Below are positions 34,892 through 43,370 of a DNA stretch of 64,000 bases, piece by piece. A program made the position numbers and the translations under genes. Source of the DNA: Longimicrobium sp. (lineage in GTDB: Bacteria; Gemmatimonadota; Gemmatimonadetes; Longimicrobiales; Longimicrobiaceae); assembly GCA_036387335.1 (NCBI GenBank), contig DASVTZ010000105.1, positions 82,923 through 146,922 of the forward strand. Direction: 5' to 3'. The notes under the pieces were generated by a model. It was given only the letters and a program-made list of their open reading frames with translations. It did not search any database and was not told where the DNA came from. Position 1 is the stretch's first letter. The number at the start of each line of letters is the position of its first letter.

Positions 34892-35565
34892 AGCTGCGCC
34901 CAGCCGCTGGGCGGCGGAAGCGCGATCTCGTCGCCGGGGCGCGAGTGCGCGATCCCCTGCATGCTCCGCGACAGCCACACGAACATCTCGCGGAAGTTGA
35001 GCCCCTTCAGCCGTAGCGGCGCGCGCACCGAGATCTTCGCCAGCCGCTGCAGGTTCGCGCCCTCCACCCCCACGGCGAAAAAGGCCACGCGCTTCGCCGC
35101 CTCCGCCTCGCGCAGCTCCTTCGCCGCCGCGGCCACGGCCTCGGACGGCTCCCCCTGCGGCTCGCCATCGGTCACCATGAAGATCCAGGGCCGGTAGTAG
35201 CCGATGTCGTACGCGCGGTACGCGGCCTTCCGCTCCTCCACGAGCTGGAGCGCGCGGCCGATGGCGGCGGCCATGCGCGTCTGCCCCTCGGCGCGCAGGG
35301 CGGGGACCTCCCACTGGTCGGGCGGCGCGAAGTCCTGCACCACGCGCACGGCGTTGTCGAACGTCACCACCGCCACCTCCACCCGCCGTGCGGCCAGCGG
35401 ATCGATGGCCAGGTCGAAGCGAAAGGTCTCCAGCCCGTCCAGCATCGCCTCCAGCGGCTCCCCGGCCATGGAGCCACTGGTGTCCAGCAGGAGGACGCAC
35501 GGGCAGCGCGGCTCGGGGTTCTCGGCGAATTCCACGGCTTCGTCCAGCCGCGACAGCATCGACAT
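34888..35565 (-). CDS. vWA domain protein, TerY-like
   Basis: A 225-residue von Willebrand A domain protein with an intact MIDAS: LLLDTSGSMAGEPLEAM, then TRMAAAIGRAL supplying the Thr and FMVTDGEPQG supplying the Asp. ENPEPRCPCVLL precedes it. TerY-type proteins form a triad with PP2C and kinase genes and are often in stress or metal-response loci. The start MSMLSRLDEAVEF at 35565 matches family N-termini, so the upstream extension is not used. First gene of the vWA-PP2C-kinase set. Confidence 0.9.
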   Translation of the reverse strand: MSMLSRLDEAVEFAENPEPRCPCVLLLDTSGSMAGEPLEAMLDGLETFRFDLAIDPLAARRVEVAVVTFDNAVRVVQDFAPPDQWEVPALRAEGQTRMAAAIGRALQLVEERKAAYRAYDIGYYRPWIFMVTDGEPQGEPSEAVAAAAKELREAEAAKRVAFFAVGVEGANLQRLAKISVRAPLRLKGLNFREMFVWLSRSMQGIAHSRPGDEIALPPPSGWAQL

Positions 35566-35629
35566 CGTTGGCTCGATTGGTTCGGGTTCCACCGTTGTAC
35601 GTTCGGGCGCCGCAGAGGTTGCGCAGAGT

Positions 35630-35713
35630 GCCCTCACCCCCGCTCGTCACCTCGCTGCCCCCTCTCCCGATAACAGGAGAGGGCTCCGCCCTCGCCGTTA
35701 TCATGAGAGGGGG
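35630..35713. repeat. Intergenic repeat family A, copy 3 (reverse orientation)
   Basis: CCCTCACCCCCGCTCGT, CTCGCTGCCCCCTCTCCCG, ATAACAGGAGAGGGC and CGCCGTTAT-like arms in reverse order to copies 1 and 2. It lies upstream of the vWA gene. Together with copy 4 it forms a large inverted pair around 35713-35772. Confidence 0.8.
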
Positions 35714-35771
35714 CGTAACGGCCGGCGCTGGTGCCGTGTCAAGCTGCGTCTGAGCTCACTCGGTAAAAACT

Positions 35772-35842
35772 CCCCCCTCTCTCGATAACAGAGGCGCCAG
35801 CCTCTCCTGTTATCGGGAGAGGGGGGTCGGGGGGGTGAGGGC
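35772..35842. repeat. Intergenic repeat family A, copy 4
   Basis: CCCCTCTCTCGATAAC with CTCCTGTTATCGGGAGAGG, truncated relative to copies 1 and 2. It ends against the stop codon of the DEXH helicase gene (35844-35846). Confidence 0.8.
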
Positions 35843-35843
35843 C

Positions 35844-38330
35844 CTACCCCGCCGCCCTCTCCAGCCGCACCTGCATCTTCCTCACCCGGTCCCCCAGCGA
35901 CTCGCTCGACACTCGGTTGCGCGCGCGGTCCACCAGCAGCGGAAAGGCGAGTGGCGGCGTGCGCTCCGGGCTCGTGACGACCACGCGGCTGGCGGCGAGG
36001 CGCTCCAGGGTGCGGCCCAGGCGGCTGCTCTCCAGCTGGCGCTCCAGGACCTCGCGATGCGCCTGGCTCAGCAGCAGGTTCTGCGGGTCGAACCGCTGGA
36101 AGACGTCGAAGAAGAGGCCGCTCGACGCCTGGAGCTGCCGCGCCGTCTTTCCCGCGTGCGGCAGGCCGGGAAAGACGAGCCCCGCCACCCGCGCGATCTC
36201 GCGGAACTGCCGCTTCGCCATCTCGGTGGCGTTCAGTGACGCGGGGATGTCGTCCACCAGGTCGCGCGGGCTCAGCAGGCCGGCCGCCAGAGCCTCTTCG
36301 AGCGGCGCCTCGTCGGCCGAGAGGAGCTCCACGCCGTAGTCGTTGGCCGCCAGCGTGAACGAGATGGGGCGCATCCGCGAGATGCGGTACGCCAGGAGCG
36401 CGGCCAACCCCTCGTGCACCAGCCGGCCCTCGAAGGGGAAGAAGAAGAGGTGGAACCCCTCGCGCGTCTTCACCCGCTCCACCAGCAGCTCGTCCGCGGC
36501 GGGGATGCGGCTCCAGCGCGCCTGGATGTCGAGGATGGGCTTCACCGCCTCCATCTCGGGATCGCGAAAGATCCCCTCGCGCGCCTCCTCCAGCCGCCGC
36601 CGCAGCGCCGCCGCCAGCTCGGTAGAGAGCGGCATGCGCGCACCCATCCAGCGGGGGATGAAGCCCTTGATGCTCCCCGCTTTGCGCACCCAAGCCGTCA
36701 TGTCGCGCACGCGCACGAACTCCACCGGCTTGCCGCTGAAGATGAAGCGGTCGCCGGGGCGCAGGCGCGCGATGAACGACTCCTCCACCGATCCCAGCCG
36801 CGCGCCCTTGAGGTACTTCACGCTGACGGACGCGTCGCTCACGATGGTGCCCACCGCCTGACGGTGCCGCCGCGCCACGCCGCCGTCCTCAACGCGCCAC
36901 CAGCCGTCCTCGCCCGGGACGACGCGGGAGTACTCGGGGTACGCGCGCAGCGCCTCGCCCCCCCGCGACACGAAGTCCAGCGTCCACTCCCACTCGTCAT
37001 CCAGAAGCCCGGCGTAGGCGCGGGTAGAGCGCACCTCCTCGCGCAGGTCGTCGGGCCGGAAGCCGCCGCCCAGCGCAACCGTCACCACGTGCTGCGCCAG
37101 TACGTCCAGCGGGCGCTCCACGGGAAGGCGGCTCTCGATGGAGCCCGCCGTCACCGCGTCGCGCGCGGCGGCCACCTCCACCAGCTCCAACGCGTTGGTG
37201 GGGACGCAGGTGACGCGGCTCTCCACGCCCGGACGGTGGCCGCTGCGGCCCGCCCGCTGGAGGAGGCGTGCCACCCCTTTTGGGCTCCCCACCTGGAGCA
37301 CGCGGTCCACGGGCGAGAAGTCGACGCCCAGGTCCAGCGACGAGGTGGCCACCACGCAGCGCAGGCGGCCGGTGCGCAGCCCCTCTTCCACGAAGTCGCG
37401 TGTGGAACGATCGAGCGAGCCGTGATGCAACGCGATCACCCCCGCCCACTCCGGCCGCGCGGCCAGGATCGCCTGGAACCAGATCTCCGTCTGCGAGCGC
37501 GTGTTGGTGAAGACGATGGCGGTCTGCCCCTCCTCCACGGCCGCGACCACCTGCGGCAGCATCTGCGTCCCCAGGTGCCCGGCCCAGGGGAAGCGCTCGA
37601 TGGTGCCGGGGATCAGCGCGTCGATCCGCACCGGCTTCGGCTCCTCGCCGCGTACGATGCGCCCCGGACCGGTCGCGCCCAGCAGCGTGTCCAGCGCCTC
37701 ACCCAGGTTGCCGATGGTGGCGGAGAGCGCCCAGGTGCGCAGCCCCGGCCGCCAGCCGCGCAGCCTCGCCAGCGCCAGCTCCGTCTGCACGCCGCGCTTG
37801 CTCCCCATCAGCTCGTGCCACTCGTCCACCACCACCGCACGCAGGTCGCGAAAGAGCTCCGGCGCATCCGGCCGCGTCAGGAAGAGCGACAGCGACTCCG
37901 GTGTCGTGAGCAGTGCGCTCGGAAGCCGCCGCCGCTGCCTCGCCCTCGTCGCCTGCGAGGTGTCGCCCGTCCTGGACTCCAGCGTCCAGCCGATCCCGAG
38001 CGCCTCCAGCGCGTTGCCGAGCGCGACCTCGGTGTCCGCGGCCAGGGCGCGCAGCGGGGTGATCCACAGCACGCGCAGCCCCGGCGCCTTGCCGCCGGTC
38101 GGTTGCTCCTCCATCCACTCCAGCAGCGGCCCCATCCACGCGGCGTACGTCTTTCCCGTGCCGGTGGCGGCGTGCACCAGCCCGCTCTCGCCGTTGCGGT
38201 ACGCATCCCAAACCTCGCGCTGGAACCCGAACGGCGTCCACCCGCGCGACACAAACCACGCCTCCACCCTTCCGAGCGCGGCGTCGCGTGCAGCCATCGG
38301 TGCGGCGGGTGCGGTGCGGGCCAAGATCAT
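35844..38330 (-). CDS. Ligase-associated DEXH-box helicase (Lhr-like)
   Basis: An 828-residue superfamily 2 helicase. FQREVWDAYRNGESGLVHAA with TGTGKTYAAW is Q-motif and motif I, DEWHEL is motif II, LSATIGNLGEA is motif III, and ATSSLDLGVDF with LQRAGRSGHRPG is motifs V-VI. Winged-helix and Lhr core regions follow. This length and C-terminus match the helicase of the ligase-associated repair set. Start 38330 is preferred since a weak purine-rich site precedes it; ATG 38297 is possible. Confidence 0.92.
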   Translation of the reverse strand: MILARTAPAAPMAARDAALGRVEAWFVSRGWTPFGFQREVWDAYRNGESGLVHAATGTGKTYAAWMGPLLEWMEEQPTGGKAPGLRVLWITPLRALAADTEVALGNALEALGIGWTLESRTGDTSQATRARQRRRLPSALLTTPESLSLFLTRPDAPELFRDLRAVVVDEWHELMGSKRGVQTELALARLRGWRPGLRTWALSATIGNLGEALDTLLGATGPGRIVRGEEPKPVRIDALIPGTIERFPWAGHLGTQMLPQVVAAVEEGQTAIVFTNTRSQTEIWFQAILAARPEWAGVIALHHGSLDRSTRDFVEEGLRTGRLRCVVATSSLDLGVDFSPVDRVLQVGSPKGVARLLQRAGRSGHRPGVESRVTCVPTNALELVEVAAARDAVTAGSIESRLPVERPLDVLAQHVVTVALGGGFRPDDLREEVRSTRAYAGLLDDEWEWTLDFVSRGGEALRAYPEYSRVVPGEDGWWRVEDGGVARRHRQAVGTIVSDASVSVKYLKGARLGSVEESFIARLRPGDRFIFSGKPVEFVRVRDMTAWVRKAGSIKGFIPRWMGARMPLSTELAAALRRRLEEAREGIFRDPEMEAVKPILDIQARWSRIPAADELLVERVKTREGFHLFFFPFEGRLVHEGLAALLAYRISRMRPISFTLAANDYGVELLSADEAPLEEALAAGLLSPRDLVDDIPASLNATEMAKRQFREIARVAGLVFPGLPHAGKTARQLQASSGLFFDVFQRFDPQNLLLSQAHREVLERQLESSRLGRTLERLAASRVVVTSPERTPPLAFPLLVDRARNRVSSESLGDRVRKMQVRLERAAG

Positions 38331-38462
38331 GTCCCGGTGCGGGTGGATGCGACGGACCCCGCCACACGAGGCAACGACCGCGCCCGCGCGAAATGCAGCC
38401 GTTCCGCGATGTGTCCGCGCCCCCGAAAACAAAGCGGCCGTCCACTGAACGTCCAGTGAACG

Positions 38463-38517
38463 GCCCCCACCCCCCGGCCCCCTCCCCCGCACGCGGGGGA
38501 GCGTGGGGGAGGGGGAG
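38463..38517. repeat. G/C-run palindrome (repeat family G), second copy
   Basis: CCCCCACCCCCCGGCCCCC and GGGGGAGCGTGGGGGAGGGG arms around CGCACGC. It resembles the element at 21277-21330 and is part of the 300-bp gene-free stretch 38331-38634. A separate GTCCACTGAACGTCCAGTG-like pair lies just before it. Confidence 0.6.
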
Positions 38518-38634
38518 ACTACGCGCGAGGTGGCGCACCCGCCCTGCCTCGAATACCCGCCTCCGCACGCCGATGCCGTAGGGGCAGACCTGCGTGTCTG
38601 CCCGCCCTCGCCGCCGCACCTACGCCCGAAACCG

Positions 38635-39495
38635 TCACGCCTTCCGCGCCGCCACGCCGAACATCAACGGCAGGTCGGGGACGCCGGCCGGCGGATGGAA
38701 GCGGCGGTGCTCGTCGGGGCGCGTCGCGGCGGGAAGCAGGCATCCGTTGCTGTACGGCCACTCGCGCAGCGCCTCCAGGGTGAGCCCGGCGTCCAGCAGC
38801 GCCGTCGCCACGTCCGAGATGCCCCACGCGAACTCCCAGGTGGGGTGCGGGTTGCGGAAGTCCTGCACGCCCGGCTCACCCTGCGCGCCGTGCAGCAGCC
38901 CCTCGCCCGAGGCGGCCACATAGTCGCCGATCCCATCCGGCTCGGGGATCGGCGTGCCGTAGGAGCGGTACGGGTGGCGCGGGCGCAGGTCCTCCCCCAG
39001 CGTCATCGTCGCGGGGTGGAACTCCACCAGCACGAACCTCCCGCCCGGCCGCAGCACCCCCGCGATCCCCCGCCCCCACGCATTCAGGTCAGAGAGCCAC
39101 CCCACCGCGCCGTACGACGAGAAGACGCGGTCGAACGTGCGCCCCGCCTCCGCCGCCTCACGCAGCCAGTCGTACACGTCCGCGCGCTCGAACTCCGCCG
39201 CGATCCCGCTCCCCGCCGACAGCTCGCGCGCGAAGCGGATCGCCTCGTCGCTGATGTCCACCCCCGTCGCGCGGGCGCCCCGGCGAGCTAGGGAGAGCGT
39301 GTCCTGCCCCGCGTTGCACTGCAGGTGCAGCAGCTCCAATCCATCCAGCTCCCCCAGCAACTCCAGCTCCTCGGGAAAGAGGGTGTCGCCGCCGGCGCGA
39401 AAGAACGCCGCCTGGTCGCCCTTGTGGCTGTTGTGCGCGACGGTGGCGGCGTTCCACGAAACCCGGTTCTGCTCGTGTAGATCGCGCTGCGTCAT
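38635..39495 (-). CDS. Class I SAM-dependent methyltransferase
   Basis: A 286-residue protein: NRVSWNAATVAHNSHKGDQA start, motif I LHLQCNAGQDTLSLARRGA (about 56-74), VDISDEAIRFAREL for beta-2, YDWLREA and LRPGGRFVLVEFHP. The long middle insertion with HPYRSYGTPIPEPDG is shared by a subgroup of unknown-substrate methyltransferases that work on small molecules. It sits between repair genes, with no clear link to them. Confidence 0.88.
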   Translation of the reverse strand: MTQRDLHEQNRVSWNAATVAHNSHKGDQAAFFRAGGDTLFPEELELLGELDGLELLHLQCNAGQDTLSLARRGARATGVDISDEAIRFARELSAGSGIAAEFERADVYDWLREAAEAGRTFDRVFSSYGAVGWLSDLNAWGRGIAGVLRPGGRFVLVEFHPATMTLGEDLRPRHPYRSYGTPIPEPDGIGDYVAASGEGLLHGAQGEPGVQDFRNPHPTWEFAWGISDVATALLDAGLTLEALREWPYSNGCLLPAATRPDEHRRFHPPAGVPDLPLMFGVAARKA

Positions 39496-39527
39496 TTTTC
39501 AGAAAGAAGATGTCGACGAACGGCGTC

Positions 39528-39606
39528 ACACAGAGGCACAGAGATGAACTACAAGGCGCAGAGAACGCCTTCCGCGGTTCCTTCCGTGCCCCTCTTCGTC
39601 TCTGTG
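39528..39606. repeat. Inverted repeat of family F words
   Basis: CACACAGAGGCACAGAGATG and CGTCTCTGTGT arms with GCGCAGAGAACG between. It separates the methyltransferase gene from the membrane protein gene and may be a terminator. Confidence 0.55.
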
Positions 39607-39620
39607 TAAAATGTTACGAT

Positions 39621-40358
39621 TCAGCCATCCGCGAACTCCAGCGCGACCGCGGGTCCTACGATCGAGCCCGGGATGCTGGCCAGGAAGAACATCATCCCGA
39701 CGTCGAAATGCTCTTCCTTCAACAGCAGCACGACCGGTACCATCGCGCCGTAGACGCAGAAGCCACCCAGAACCCCGATGAGGTACCTTCGAATGGCCAG
39801 GTGCGCCACACGCTGGAGCAGCCAGTATACCGTGGCTGCGGTCAGCGTTCCCGCGAAGTAGCCGGGATACACCAGAAGGACCGGCGCTGCGCCCCAGCCG
39901 TCGGTGAGGAAGCCTATCGCGATGGGTATGGTGGCGATCGCGCTCAGCCCGGCCGCGGCAAGCAGAGAGACGCCCCACGCGTCGCGCAGCGGAGTACGCT
40001 TTTTCGCCGGCGGACGCGGGTTCCAGCGGCTCGCAGCCCACAGAAGCACCGTGGCCTGCACGCCGAGGACAGCCAGCGGCACCGCGGCCGCGTGCCGCGC
40101 CGCGAACGCGGGGGCCACGAGCACCACGGCCGAACCGACAGCCACGGCCAACACGCTCATCCCGTGGACCTTGCCGGGGCCTACCGTCCGCGCGATCAGC
40201 ACCACAACGACGAACACCGCCAGACCCACGCCCAGCGCGTGCGGGTATGCGCGGAGCGGCAGCACGACGGCGGAAAGGACCAGGTAGAGCGCGGCGACGG
40301 ATATCGCGACGCGAGAGTCCACGTCCGAGGGCACCACGCTCAGCCTGGTCCACCTCAT
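39621..40358 (-). CDS. Hypothetical multispanning membrane protein
   Basis: A 245-residue protein with about seven hydrophobic segments, for example AISVAALYLVLSAVVLPL, ALGVGLAVFVVVVLIA, VLAVAVGSAVVLVAPAFA, LLAAAGLSAIATIPIAIGFL and YFAGTLTAATVYWLLQRVA. No catalytic or transporter signature recognised. The start at 40358 is chosen because the first segment follows closely. Neighbours belong to the repair set, but no functional link can be shown. Confidence 0.72.
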   Translation of the reverse strand: MRWTRLSVVPSDVDSRVAISVAALYLVLSAVVLPLRAYPHALGVGLAVFVVVVLIARTVGPGKVHGMSVLAVAVGSAVVLVAPAFAARHAAAVPLAVLGVQATVLLWAASRWNPRPPAKKRTPLRDAWGVSLLAAAGLSAIATIPIAIGFLTDGWGAAPVLLVYPGYFAGTLTAATVYWLLQRVAHLAIRRYLIGVLGGFCVYGAMVPVVLLLKEEHFDVGMMFFLASIPGSIVGPAVALEFADG

Positions 40359-40450
40359 AGACACTCGGTTTAGGATGGGCTGAAGAAAGCCACGCAGGAA
40401 CCCCTCCCGCTGTTCTTTCGGTTTTCTTTGCGGCTCTGTGTGAGGCTTTT

Positions 40451-42049
40451 TCACCCCTCCAGCAGCCCGATGATCGTCTCCAGCGAGTCGGCGTCCTCGG
40501 GCTTCTTGTCGGTGCGCCAGCGCAGGATGCGGGGGAAGCGCACCGCCACGCCGCTCTTGTGGCGCGGCGAGCGCTGGATCCCCTCGAAGGCCAGCTCGAA
40601 CACCAGCTCCGGCTTCACCGTGCGCACCGGCCCGAACTTCTGCAGCGAGTTGCGCCGCACCCACGCATCCACCTGGCGGATCTCCGCGTCGGTGAGGCCG
40701 CTGTACGCCTTGGCGAAGGGCACCAGCTCGCCGTCCTTCCACACGGCGAAAGTGTAGTCGGTGTAGAGCGACGCGCGCCGTCCATGCCCCCGCTGCGCGT
40801 ACACCATCACCGCGTCCAGCGTGAACGGCTCCACCTTCCACTTCCACCAGTCGCCGCGCCGCCGGCCGGTGCGATAGGGTGAGTCGAGGCGCTTCAGCAT
40901 CAGCCCCTCCGATGCGCGCTCGCGGGCGCCGCGGTACGCCTCGATCACCGCGTCCCAGTCGCTTGCCGGCACGATGGGGGAGAGCGGGATGCGGTCCGCG
41001 GCGCCGGTGGGTACGGAGGCGATCAGCTCCTCCAGCCGTGCGCGGCGCCAGCGTAGCGGCTCCTCGCGCACGTCGCGGCCCTCGATCTCCAACAGGTCGT
41101 AGGCGAGGATGACGACGGGGACCTCGGCCAGGATCTTGGGGCCCAGCACCTTGCGCCCGATGCGCCGCTGGAGCTGCGCAAAGGGGAGCGGGCCGCCTTC
41201 CTTCCACGGAAGGATCTCGCCGTCGAGCACGGTGCCGTCGGGCAGGAGGCCGGCGGCGCGCGCCAGCTCGGGGAAGCGCTCCGTGATCAGCTCCTCGCCG
41301 CGCGACCAGAGGTAGACGTTGCCGCGCCGGCGAATCATCTGCGCGCGGATGCCGTCCCACTTCCACTCCGCCTGCCACTCGCCGGCATCGCCCAGCGACT
41401 CGGGGCCGGCTTCGAGGGCGTAGGCCAGGTAGAATGGGTAGGGACGGCTGGCGTCCGCGTCGCTGGTGTCGGCGCCGAAGAGGCGAGTGTAGAAGCCGGG
41501 CGTGGGCTCCCACGCGCCCATCAGCCGGTGCGCCACCGTGGGCTCGTCCACATTGCCGACGCGGGCGAGGGCGCGCACCACCAGGTTCTGCGACACGCCC
41601 ACGCGAAAGGCGCCGGTGATCAGCTTGTTCCACACGTACGCCTCGGGGCCGCTGAGCTCGGCCCACGCACCCCGCATCGCCGCGCGCTGGCCGGCCTCGT
41701 CCTCGTGGCGCATGGGCAGGAGGCGCTCCTCCACCCAGCGGTGCAGCGGAAGGTCCTCGCGCTCCTCGGAGGGCGGCGGAAGGAGGAGGGTAATCGTCTC
41801 CGCCAGGTCGCCCACGGCCTCGTGGCACTCGGCGAACATCCACTCCGGCACGCCGCCCATCTCCATCGCCCACTCCGCCAGCCTGCGCGCCGGCACCAGC
41901 CGCTTGGGCCGCCTTCCAATCAGGAAGTGCACCGCCCACGCCGCGTCCTCCGGCGCCGCCGACGCGAAGTAGCGCGCCAGCGCGTCGACCTTTTCGCTGG
42001 TGCGCGTCGTCTCGTCCAGCTCGGCGTACAGCTCGGCGAACGCTCTCAT
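40451..42049 (-). CDS. ATP-dependent DNA ligase
   Basis: A 532-residue ligase. The N-terminal DNA-binding helical domain spans about 1-200. Adenylation site EWKWDGIRAQ places the nucleophile Lys near residue 230, followed by GEELITERFPEL, LDGEILPWKEG, ASEGLMLKRLDSPY and DWWKWKVE motifs and an OB domain. It is the ligase of the ligase-associated repair set. This subfamily has one chain and needs no LigD polymerase. Start 42049 (MRAFAELYAEL) is used; an upstream ATG at 42106 adds a short Arg-rich piece. Confidence 0.94.
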   Translation of the reverse strand: MRAFAELYAELDETTRTSEKVDALARYFASAAPEDAAWAVHFLIGRRPKRLVPARRLAEWAMEMGGVPEWMFAECHEAVGDLAETITLLLPPPSEEREDLPLHRWVEERLLPMRHEDEAGQRAAMRGAWAELSGPEAYVWNKLITGAFRVGVSQNLVVRALARVGNVDEPTVAHRLMGAWEPTPGFYTRLFGADTSDADASRPYPFYLAYALEAGPESLGDAGEWQAEWKWDGIRAQMIRRRGNVYLWSRGEELITERFPELARAAGLLPDGTVLDGEILPWKEGGPLPFAQLQRRIGRKVLGPKILAEVPVVILAYDLLEIEGRDVREEPLRWRRARLEELIASVPTGAADRIPLSPIVPASDWDAVIEAYRGARERASEGLMLKRLDSPYRTGRRRGDWWKWKVEPFTLDAVMVYAQRGHGRRASLYTDYTFAVWKDGELVPFAKAYSGLTDAEIRQVDAWVRRNSLQKFGPVRTVKPELVFELAFEGIQRSPRHKSGVAVRFPRILRWRTDKKPEDADSLETIIGLLEG

Positions 42050-42152
42050 CGCGGCGACCCTCCGCACGATCCACACCTGAACGGCAATCTCAGAGGGTCC
42101 CTGCATCCCTCTTCCTTTCTTGCCGTTTCCTCTGTGGCTCTGGTGTGAGGCT

Positions 42153-43214
42153 TTACTGGACGATCACGTCGCGCTTCATCCAGATGTCGTAGTCGTTGGC
42201 TCCCGCAACTACCTGGTGACCCCAGGACAGGAGCACCTGCCCCGCGGTAGTCCCCAGCACCGCATGCGGCTCCACGTCGGCGAGGTCCGCATCGGCGGTC
42301 AGGGCGGTCGCGGCGCTCCAGGTGAGGCCGTCCGCGCTGGTGCGGTAGACGACGTTGTAGTTCCCCGTGCCCTGCGCCACGATGTACGGCAGGAAGAAGC
42401 TCCCGTTCGGCATCACGATGGGCGCCGAGTCGTGGTTGTCGTCGGCCTGCGAGATCGGCCTGGCGGCGGCGGTCCAGTTGTACGGATCGGACGAGGTCTC
42501 CACGAACAGGTCCATCTTGCCGTCGCTTCCGGCGGACTGGTACGTCACCAGGTACAGCCCGTCGCTGGCGCGCTTCGCGATGCGGGGGAGCGCGGCGGAC
42601 GTGGTGGTGATGGCGGTCTTGCGCGTGTCCCACGTGGCGCCGCCATCCATGGAGCGCGCGATGTAGGAGGCGCCGTTCAGGCGGTGGTACGTCATCGTCA
42701 GCGAGCCGTCCGCCTCCACGATGACCGCGGGGTTGATCTCGCCGCCGGTGGTCCATCCCAGGCCGATGCGCCCGCGCGCCGTCCACGTCGTCCCGTCCGG
42801 CGAGGTGGAGCGGTGGATGCGGTAGCCGCCCTTGTTCCCCTCGTTGTACAGGTAGAAGAGCGCAAACCCGCCCGTCGACAGCTCCACCAGCGCGGGATGC
42901 CGCTCTGTGGTCGTGGTGGCCACGATGGCGCGCGGCACGCTCCAGGTGGCGCCCTCGTCCGCGGAGCTGGTGACGAACAGGTCGCCGGAGTTGCTGGAGT
43001 TGAGGCGCTCGATCACCATCATCAGCGACCCCGCGCGCGTGCGGATCAGCGACGGCTGGTAGTCGTTCTCGGGCCCGGCGTACACCGCGCCCGTCCCCGT
43101 CGCGGAGATCACCCGCTGCCCTGACGCGGGAGCGGTCAGTCCGGTCGAGTCCGCCGTGCAGGCGGCAAGGGCAAGCGCGACGAGGCCCAGCGTGGGCTTT
43201 CTGATGCGAACCAT
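42153..43214 (-). CDS. Lipoprotein with sialidase-like Asp-box repeats
   Basis: A 353-residue protein with a lipoprotein signal (LGLVALALAAC, Cys near residue 19). Repeated Asp-box units (SADEGATWS, SPDGTTWT, MDGGATWD, SADGLTWS) indicate a sialidase/BNR six-bladed propeller on the cell surface. The sialidase catalytic Arg triad and Tyr/Glu pair are not evident, so it may only bind glycans. It is flanked by the ligase and exonuclease genes. Confidence 0.85.
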   Translation of the reverse strand: MVRIRKPTLGLVALALAACTADSTGLTAPASGQRVISATGTGAVYAGPENDYQPSLIRTRAGSLMMVIERLNSSNSGDLFVTSSADEGATWSVPRAIVATTTTERHPALVELSTGGFALFYLYNEGNKGGYRIHRSTSPDGTTWTARGRIGLGWTTGGEINPAVIVEADGSLTMTYHRLNGASYIARSMDGGATWDTRKTAITTTSAALPRIAKRASDGLYLVTYQSAGSDGKMDLFVETSSDPYNWTAAARPISQADDNHDSAPIVMPNGSFFLPYIVAQGTGNYNVVYRTSADGLTWSAATALTADADLADVEPHAVLGTTAGQVLLSWGHQVVAGANDYDIWMKRDVIVQ

Positions 43215-43370
43215 GTGGAGGAGCTCCGGCGGAGAAGGAGTGGAAGCGAACGGCCCGGTACCGAGGAGGATCTTCGTCGCGGGGACCGTACCGCAGACGC
43301 CTAGAGTTTACCCAAACACATGCGATAAAACAAGTTGCGTCGCGTTACGCACCATCCATCACCCCGCGCC

